NCBI RefSeq assembly: GCF_002964785.1
Contig: NZ_PQCC01000022.1
Location: 282,619-346,618, forward strand
DNA length: 64,000 nucleotides
Source: Pseudoalteromonas sp. T1lg48
GTDB taxonomy: Bacteria > Pseudomonadota > Gammaproteobacteria > Enterobacterales > Alteromonadaceae
Direction: 5' to 3'
The position numbers and the translations under genes were made by a program. Positions 58,632-64,000 of the stretch are shown piece by piece; the stretch's first letter is position 1, and each line of letters opens with the position of its first letter. The notes beneath the pieces were generated by a model, which ran no database searches, was not told where the DNA came from, and was given only the letters and a program-made list of their open reading frames with translations.

Positions 58632-59951
58632 ATGGTTAGCGTGGTACACAAGCTCCCCAAAAAACACAAATTGCTCATTGTGGGCTTCTTGGTGACTATT
58701 GTTACCCTGATGCTTATACCCACGGAGCGCGCTACAGCCTCAAAAGATAACGATGCCAAACCGCTCGAGGTAGGCAAACGCTACGAGTTGCAAATCAAAC
58801 TCGAAGATGAAGAAAAAATAGCCGACTTAAACTCAGCCGAAGAAGCACTTTCCTTACCTAGCTACGAACACAGCGACTTTGAAGTTAAAAACGGCGACAG
58901 TCTGGCTGTCATTTTTAAGCGCGCCGGCTTCTCAGCACAAACTCTGCACAAACTTGTTAATACCAACGAAGAAACCAAGAAACTAACCAAGATTCATCCT
59001 GGTGAAGTACTTAGCTTTGCAAAAAATGAGCAAGGCGAACTCCAACAGTTAAAGTATGTGCTTAGTAAAACCGACACCCTGTTTGTCACTTTGAATGACG
59101 AAGGTAGTTACGATACCGCCATCGACTCTAAAGAAATTGAAACCTTAACCAAGTCGGCCTCCGGCTCGATTAACGGCAGTTTCTGGACCGCGGGTATCAG
59201 CGCCGGTCTTAGCGAAAAGCAAATTATGAATTTTGCCACCATTTTTGGTTGGGATGTGGACTTCGCCAACGACCTGCGTAAAGGCGATCAATTCAGCTTA
59301 ATTTATGAAACTCACCACGTAGATGGTGAGTATATCGGCACGGGTAAGATTCTAGCCGCCGAATTTATTAACCAAGGTGAGCGTTATGCCGCGGTATTGC
59401 ATAGCGACGGTAACTTCTACACCCCGCAGGGCCGCAGCATGAAAAAAGCCTTCTTACGTGCGCCGGTTAACTTTAAATATATCAGCTCGAGCTTTAACCC
59501 TCGTCGCCTGCACCCGGTCACGAAAACGGTTAAGCCACACCGTGGTATCGATTATGCTGCGAAAACCGGTACTCCCGTGGTTGCGGCGGGTAATGGTCGC
59601 GTGATCAAGGCCGGTTATAACCGCTTTAATGGTAACTATGTCTTTATCCAGCACGGCAATACCTATGTGACCAAGTACCTGCACCTGCATAAGCGCAAGG
59701 TTAAACAGGGTGCAAAGGTTAAACAGGGTCAGTTAATCGGTACCGTAGGTGCCACGGGCCGGGTTACCGGTGCGCACTTGCACTATGAGTTCCTGGTTAA
59801 CGGTGTTCATCGCAACCCTAGAACGGTTAAGCTACCTAAATCAGAACCGCTACCGGCAAGTGAACTAGCCAAGTTTAAGCCGATTGCCGATACCTTATTG
59901 GCGCAATTGGAGCGTGAACGTGAAATTCAGCTGGCCATGAACAGCAACTAA
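58632..59951 (+). CDS. M23 family murein endopeptidase (MepM/YebA-like)
   Basis: A 439-residue envelope peptidase that cleaves peptidoglycan cross-links. One N-terminal membrane anchor or uncleaved signal (residues 13-32). The opacity/LysM-like domain (about 85-180) is DSLAVIFKRAGFSAQTLHKLV. The M23 domain (about 290-400) has zinc ligands in PHRGIDYAAKTGTPV and the HLHYEF motif. Its place beside tyrS is typical of Shewanella and Vibrio, where it is a D,D-endopeptidase. A strong terminator follows. Confidence 0.93.
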   Translation: MVSVVHKLPKKHKLLIVGFLVTIVTLMLIPTERATASKDNDAKPLEVGKRYELQIKLEDEEKIADLNSAEEALSLPSYEHSDFEVKNGDSLAVIFKRAGFSAQTLHKLVNTNEETKKLTKIHPGEVLSFAKNEQGELQQLKYVLSKTDTLFVTLNDEGSYDTAIDSKEIETLTKSASGSINGSFWTAGISAGLSEKQIMNFATIFGWDVDFANDLRKGDQFSLIYETHHVDGEYIGTGKILAAEFINQGERYAAVLHSDGNFYTPQGRSMKKAFLRAPVNFKYISSSFNPRRLHPVTKTVKPHRGIDYAAKTGTPVVAAGNGRVIKAGYNRFNGNYVFIQHGNTYVTKYLHLHKRKVKQGAKVKQGQLIGTVGATGRVTGAHLHYEFLVNGVHRNPRTVKLPKSEPLPASELAKFKPIADTLLAQLEREREIQLAMNSN

Positions 59952-59969
59952 TGAGCTCGGTACAAATAT

Positions 59970-59999
59970 AAAAAAAAGCACCCTAGGGTGCTTTTTTTT
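59970..59999. terminator. Bidirectional intrinsic terminator
   Basis: AAAAAAAGCACCCTA / TAGGGTGCTTTTTTT, a palindromic stem with A- and T-runs. It serves the M23 peptidase (plus) and the small membrane gene (minus). Confidence 0.93.
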
Positions 60000-60010
60000 A
60001 TGCCTGTGAA

Positions 60011-60190
60011 CTAGCGGTTAAAGGCCAAATACAGCAGTTGCAGTATCAGGCTAATGGCCACCAGGGGGATGATATACTTTCGAAACCGCGCCATTTTATC
60101 GAGCCCCATTTGCTGCTGGTAGCGCTCCAATAATGGCACTGCAATGGCCAGCGCCACAAACAAAACAATGATAATTACTATCGCATTCAT
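60011..60190 (-). CDS. Small two-helix membrane protein, function unknown
   Basis: Start set at the ATG ending at 60190 (MNAIVIIIVLFV), 6 bp after a GGAGAAG ribosome site, giving 59 residues. Two hydrophobic helices (about 2-20 and 40-57) flank a charged loop (ERYQQQMGLDKMARFRKY). I do not recognise a family. It stands alone between two terminators, and the good ribosome site supports it being expressed. Confidence 0.65.
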   Translation of the reverse strand: MNAIVIIIVLFVALAIAVPLLERYQQQMGLDKMARFRKYIIPLVAISLILQLLYLAFNR

Positions 60191-60297
60191 GCTGAGCTTC
60201 TCCTTCAAATATACTTACCTTATAACAGCTCATCATCTAAATGCCCACCCCTTGGGTGCCCTTGCTGGTGCCCTTACAGGCAGCAACAGACAGGCAT

Positions 60298-60336
60298 AAA
60301 AAAGCGCACCTTAGTGAGTTCACAACCAAGGTGCGC
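60298..60336 (-). terminator. Intrinsic terminator after oadB
   Basis: Minus-strand stem GCGCACCTT / AAGGTGCGC with a 20-nt loop, followed by TTTTTT. It is about 30 bp after the oadB stop. 60191-60365 otherwise contains no gene. Confidence 0.75.
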
Positions 60337-60365
60337 AATGGCTAGGAAGAGCCAATTAACCGATG

Positions 60366-61496
60366 TTAGCCAACTAACGCAAGCAATATACCCGCGGCCA
60401 CCGCACTGCCCAGAACTCCTGCAACATTAGGGCCCATGGCGTGCATAAGTAAGAAGTTATGCGGGTTATTTTCAAGCCCCACCTTGTTTACCACCCGTGC
60501 CGCCATCGGCACCGCAGACACACCTGCGGCACCGACCAGAGGGTTGATTGGCGTTTTCGAAAAGCGATTTAACGCCTTGGCCATAAATACCCCAGAAGCG
60601 GTGCCGATTGAAAATGCCAGCGCTCCCAGTGCCAAAATACCCAAGGTTTCCACGGTTAAAAACTTATCCGCAGCCAGTTTTGAGCCCACGGCCAGACCTA
60701 AAAAGATGGTGGTTATATTGATCAGCTCATTTTGTGCCGTGCCGCTGAGACGGTCCACCACCCCACTTTCGCGCATTAGGTTGCCCAGACAAAACATGCC
60801 AACCAGGGGTGCCGCCGCCGGCAAGAACATGGCGGTCAGCGCCAATACCATCAGTGGAAAGATGATTTTCTCTTTCTTCGATACCACACGCAGCTGCGGC
60901 ATTTCTATTTTGCGCTCCTGCTCCGATGTCAGTGCGCGCATGATCGGTGGCTGGATAATGGGCACCAAGGCCATATAGGAATAAGCGGCGACGGCTATGG
61001 CGCCGAGCAAGTCTGGCGCTAACTTAGAAGCTAGGAAGATCGCCGTAGGACCATCGGCACCACCGATAATGGCAATGGCCGAGGCATCCTTCATGGTGAA
61101 CTCAAAACCGGGCACATAATTTAGGGCGATGGCACCAAACAAGGTGGCAAAGATACCAAACTGCGCCGCCGCACCCAGTAACAACATACGCGGATTAGCA
61201 ATAAGGGCGCTAAAATCGGTCAACGCCCCAACCCCCATAAAAATCAGTAGAGGGAATACCCCGGTATCTATTCCGACATGGTAAACGTAATAGAGAATAC
61301 CGTTGGGGTCGGCCATGCCGGCCACCGGGATATTGGTGAGCAGAGCGCCAAAACCTATGGGCACTAAAAGCAAGGGCTCGAAATTGCGGGCTATGGCCAA
61401 ATACAGCAACAAACAACCCACCGCTATCATGATCAACTGAGCAACCGAGAAGTTGGCTATGCCCGTGGCTTGCCAAAGATTAACTACACCTTCCAT
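60366..61496 (-). CDS. oadB: Oxaloacetate decarboxylase beta subunit, sodium pump
   Basis: Inner-membrane subunit that couples carboxybiotin decarboxylation to export of sodium ions. It has 376 residues with about nine hydrophobic segments. The conserved [10 protein letters not shown] (residues 145-154), containing the functional Asp of the sodium site, and the C-terminal [21 protein letters not shown] are present. Start [17 protein letters not shown]. It lies 8 bp after oadA; the operon order oadG-oadA-oadB matches Vibrio and Klebsiella. Confidence 0.96.
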   Translation of the reverse strand: MEGVVNLWQATGIANFSVAQLIMIAVGCLLLYLAIARNFEPLLLVPIGFGALLTNIPVAGMADPNGILYYVYHVGIDTGVFPLLIFMGVGALTDFSALIANPRMLLLGAAAQFGIFATLFGAIALNYVPGFEFTMKDASAIAIIGGADGPTAIFLASKLAPDLLGAIAVAAYSYMALVPIIQPPIMRALTSEQERKIEMPQLRVVSKKEKIIFPLMVLALTAMFLPAAAPLVGMFCLGNLMRESGVVDRLSGTAQNELINITTIFLGLAVGSKLAADKFLTVETLGILALGALAFSIGTASGVFMAKALNRFSKTPINPLVGAAGVSAVPMAARVVNKVGLENNPHNFLLMHAMGPNVAGVLGSAVAAGILLALVG

Positions 61497-61504
61497 AGTT
61501 CCTC

Positions 61505-63307
61505 CTAGGCCAGCGCGATAAGCGCATCACCGGCGCTCACCGAGTCACCTTCACGCACCAGCACCTCGGCCACATCACCTCCGTGTAAGGCGCGCACCTC
61601 GGTCTCCATCTTCATCGCTTCCATGATGATCACCACGTCCCCTTCGTTCACCTGCTGCCCGGGCTTAACCAATACCTTGAAGATATTACCGGTGAGCGGT
61701 GCATTAAGGGTCTCGCCACTGCTTAAGACCGTACTTTGTGGCGGGTTTTCGCCCACACCATCGACGGCACAAACGCTTTCCAATTCGCCGCCAGGGGCCA
61801 CAACCACATCATAAGCCTTGCCATCGACGCTGATACTGTAACGCTCGGGACCGCATTGAGATGCTGCAGGCGCTTTAACTGAAGGTGAAGCAGCAGGTTG
61901 AGCTGCGGCTTGACTTGCCTCCATAGTAGGTACAGGCTCAAAGGCATCCGGGTTATTGCGGTTGGCCAAAAACTTCAAACCAATTTGCGGGAACAAGGCA
62001 TAGGTGAGCACATCGTCAATCACCTCATCCGCCAGCTTTAGCTGTTGTTTTTTCGCCTGCTCGTCCAACTCAGCGGTCAGTTTATCCAGCTCAGCATCGA
62101 TTAAATCGGCGGGACGGCAGCTAATAGCTTCACCACCGTCGAGTACCTGTTGTTGCAACAGGCTATCAACTGGCGCTGGCGTTGAACCATATTCGCCCTT
62201 TAGCACCCCAGCGGTTTCCTTGGTAATAGACTTATAACGCTCGCCTGTAAGCACATTAAGCACGGCTTGCGTTCCCACTATCTGCGAAGTAGGCGTGACC
62301 AAGGGTAAGTAACCTAGATCCTTGCGTACCTGAGGGATCTCCTTGAGTACCTCATCGAGGCGATCCGCCGCCCCCTGCTCTTTTAGCTGGTTTTCCATAT
62401 TGGTCAGCATGCCTCCCGGCACCTGAGCCAAAAGAATACGACCATCCACGCCCTTGAGGCTGCCCTCAAACTGGGCATATTTCTTACGGACATCGCGAAA
62501 ATAGGCGGCAATTTCTTCTAACAAACCCAAATCTAAACCCGTATCTCTTGGCGAGTCTTCCACTATGGCAACCATGGTTTCGGTGGCACTGTGGCCATAG
62601 GTTTGGCTCATGCTGGAAATAGCGGTGTCGAGCATATCAATACCGGCATCGATGGCCTTTTGATAGGTGGCGGTACTCAGGCCTGTGGTGGCATGGCACT
62701 GCATGGCGATAGGCAGGGAAACGGTTTGCTTTAATCCAGTGATAAGCTCATGGGCATCGTAAGGCTTTAATAGCCCGGCCATATCCTTAATACAGATGGA
62801 ATGACAACCCATGTCTTCTAACTGCTTCGCCTGAGTTAACCACATATCCAAGGTATGTACCGGCGATACCGTATAGGAAATTGTGCCCTGAGCATGAGCG
62901 CCGACATTAACCGCTGCCTTAATTGCCGTCTCGAGATTACGCACGTCGTTCATAGCATCGAATATACGAAACACATCGACACCATTAGCGTAAGCACGCT
63001 CCACAAACTTAGTTACCACATCATCTGCATAGTGACGATAGCCCAATAAATTTTGTCCACGCAGCAGCATCTGCTGCTTGGTGTTGGGCATCGCCTTTTT
63101 AAGCTCACGAATTCGATGCCAGGGGTCTTCCCCGAGATAACGAATACAGGCATCGAAGGTGGCGCCCCCCCAAGATTCTACGGACCAATAACCAACCTGA
63201 TCGAGTTTAGCGGCTATGGGGAGCATATCGTCTAAACGCATACGTGTTGCCAATAAAGACTGATGCGCATCTCGTAATACCAGCTCTGTTAAATGTAGTT
63301 TTGACAT
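61505..63307 (-). CDS. oadA: Oxaloacetate decarboxylase alpha subunit (biotin)
   Basis: Cytoplasmic carboxyltransferase subunit that moves CO2 from oxaloacetate to biotin. It has 600 residues. The carboxyltransferase TIM barrel (about 1-300) carries the catalytic [12 protein letters not shown], the metal ligands and [23 protein letters not shown] domain (about 300-460) and a Pro/Ala linker follow. The C-terminal biotinyl domain has Lys566 in [13 protein letters not shown]. It sits 16 bp after oadG. With OadB and OadG it builds the sodium gradient typical of marine bacteria. Confidence 0.97.
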   Translation of the reverse strand: MSKLHLTELVLRDAHQSLLATRMRLDDMLPIAAKLDQVGYWSVESWGGATFDACIRYLGEDPWHRIRELKKAMPNTKQQMLLRGQNLLGYRHYADDVVTKFVERAYANGVDVFRIFDAMNDVRNLETAIKAAVNVGAHAQGTISYTVSPVHTLDMWLTQAKQLEDMGCHSICIKDMAGLLKPYDAHELITGLKQTVSLPIAMQCHATTGLSTATYQKAIDAGIDMLDTAISSMSQTYGHSATETMVAIVEDSPRDTGLDLGLLEEIAAYFRDVRKKYAQFEGSLKGVDGRILLAQVPGGMLTNMENQLKEQGAADRLDEVLKEIPQVRKDLGYLPLVTPTSQIVGTQAVLNVLTGERYKSITKETAGVLKGEYGSTPAPVDSLLQQQVLDGGEAISCRPADLIDAELDKLTAELDEQAKKQQLKLADEVIDDVLTYALFPQIGLKFLANRNNPDAFEPVPTMEASQAAAQPAASPSVKAPAASQCGPERYSISVDGKAYDVVVAPGGELESVCAVDGVGENPPQSTVLSSGETLNAPLTGNIFKVLVKPGQQVNEGDVVIIMEAMKMETEVRALHGGDVAEVLVREGDSVSAGDALIALA

Positions 63308-63323
63308 TCTGTGCCCCTATTTT

Positions 63324-63560
63324 TTATTGTTTTCTATACTGATGGACCGCTGCAGCAATGGCTGCAATATGGGCTTTAGGTATACCCGCTGTAGCTGGCC
63401 GGCCAGCCGTTGGGGCTTGTGCCCTGGTTGACTCATCTTCTTGCAGAAAATGCGACATCAGTTTTAAGGCGCCAATCAGCAGCAGCAAAAATATAAAGAC
63501 CACCAGCATCCCGGTTGCCATTAACCCCGCCGCTTCAAGCATCAGTGCTGCAATGTTCAT
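63324..63560 (-). CDS. oadG: Oxaloacetate decarboxylase gamma subunit
   Basis: Small membrane subunit that holds the alpha and beta subunits together and binds zinc through its C-terminal tail. Start set at the ATG ending at 63560 (MNIAALMLEAAGLM); the in-frame GTG at 63566 falls in the ribosome site GGAGTGAGG. 78 residues. One membrane segment (about 12-32, LMATGMLVVFIFLLLLIGAL) and a Pro/Ala linker precede the HIAAIAAAVHQYR tail typical of OadG. It is the first gene of the operon. Confidence 0.9.
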   Translation of the reverse strand: MNIAALMLEAAGLMATGMLVVFIFLLLLIGALKLMSHFLQEDESTRAQAPTAGRPATAGIPKAHIAAIAAAVHQYRKQ

Positions 63561-63894
63561 CCTCACTCCCAGTGCATTTTGTTAATTTTGGTAAACTTTT
63601 AATCAACACCATATCAAATAAATATGAATTGTCCACACCATGTAAATTGGTATTACCAATATTTAAAATTGATATTGTTCTATTAATAACGTTTAAAACT
63701 AGCAAGTTAGAGGTAAAAACTAGGTTGAAGTCGAATATATGCGATTGAAATATCGAATATAACCAGGAGTAATAGTGGTAAAGGGAAACAGCCAAATTAG
63801 CCTGTAAAGCGCAAAAGTCTCAATGATAATTGGTAAGACCAAAATATTTTGAAACAAGTATTTTTATGCTATATCGCTTAAGCCCTTGGCACTA

Positions 63895-63921
63895 TTGACT
63901 TTGAGGGTCTACGCTTAGAAT
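63895..63921 (+). promoter_or_regulatory. Possible promoter for the gene entering at 63995
   Basis: TTGACT (63895-63900) and TAGAAT (63916-63921) with a short 15-bp spacer. The match is moderate. The rest of 63561-63994 is AT-rich and holds the divergent oadG promoter; no other feature is seen. Confidence 0.3.
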
Positions 63922-63994
63922 CGCTAATAGGAACAACCGCAGTTTGATTGTCCCTGATGTATTAGAAAAACTCTAATAACTAGGGAGAAAGACA

Positions 63995-64000
63995 ATGTTA
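63995..64000 (+). CDS. Start of a further gene (only two codons in window)
   Basis: ATGTTA at the right edge, preceded by a good ribosome site (AGGGAGA) 6-10 bp upstream. The product cannot be known; the gene is divergent from oadG. Confidence 0.35.

Overview
The window is a chromosomal segment of a gammaproteobacterium, most likely Alteromonadales (marine or brackish type). The evidence is gene order: thyA-lgt-ptsP-rppH/mutH; eno-pyrG-mazG-relA-rlmD/barA; pdxJ-recO-era-rnc-lepB-lepA-rseC-rseB-rseA-rpoE/nadB; the ArcA/ArcB system; and a sodium-pumping oadGAB decarboxylase operon. I cannot name the genus from sequence alone. Nearly everything is core genome. The accessory parts are a beta-CASP nuclease island (about 18.1-21.0 kb), a MITE-like element (35.15-35.41 kb), a disturbed tRNA-Phe/Thr array (43.5-44.4 kb), and possibly an RND efflux operon.

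Layout. 0-1 kb: two FlgO-like outer-membrane lipoproteins, the first cut by the window edge. 1.3-6.6 kb: thyA, lgt, a TauE/SafE transporter, ptsP and rppH, one minus-strand block. 6.65-7.05 kb: an AT-rich intergenic region with a cluster of DnaA boxes and a consensus IHF site, resembling the DARS2 locus next to mutH in E. coli. 7-18 kb: mutH, eno, pyrG, mazG, a frameshifted relA, rlmD and divergent barA. 18-21 kb: the slot between barA and pdxJ where related genomes carry acpS. Here it holds an AT-rich beta-CASP metallo-hydrolase gene between two inverted, hairpin-rich arms of about 300 bp. 21-31 kb: pdxJ to rpoE (vitamin B6, repair, ribosome biogenesis, secretion, sigma-E envelope stress), nadB, and the sdhE/cptA pair. 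32-35 kb: ygfZ, slyD and small envelope or hypothetical genes. 35.4-39.8 kb: a two-gene RND efflux pump. 40-43.5 kb: a crotonase gene overlapping an lrgAB-like pair, then an M28 peptidase lipoprotein. 43.5-44.4 kb: three tRNA-Phe, one tRNA-Thr, two tRNA-Phe remnants and a duplicated terminator. 44.4-48.2 kb: yggX, a frameshifted mutY, trmB, rsmC and a DUF3293 gene. 48.4-51.8 kb: convergent arcA and arcB. 51.9-60.2 kb: a cyanophycinase-like protein without the usual serine motif, folE2, a DUF2726 protein, mtnN, a cobD/cbiB-like gene, tyrS and an M23 endopeptidase. 60.3-63.6 kb: oadG-oadA-oadB. The first two codons of another gene end the window.

Working together: rseABC/rpoE, BarA, ArcAB, PtsP and RelA are regulators of envelope, redox, nitrogen and starvation state. 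MutH, MutY, RppH and MazG cover DNA mismatch, oxidised-base, mRNA-cap and nucleotide-pool surveillance. Both frameshifted genes (relA, mutY) keep an intact, conserved downstream frame. Each is one base short near a homopolymer, so they are either recent mutations or sequencing errors.

No rRNA, CRISPR array, prophage or complete insertion sequence was seen.
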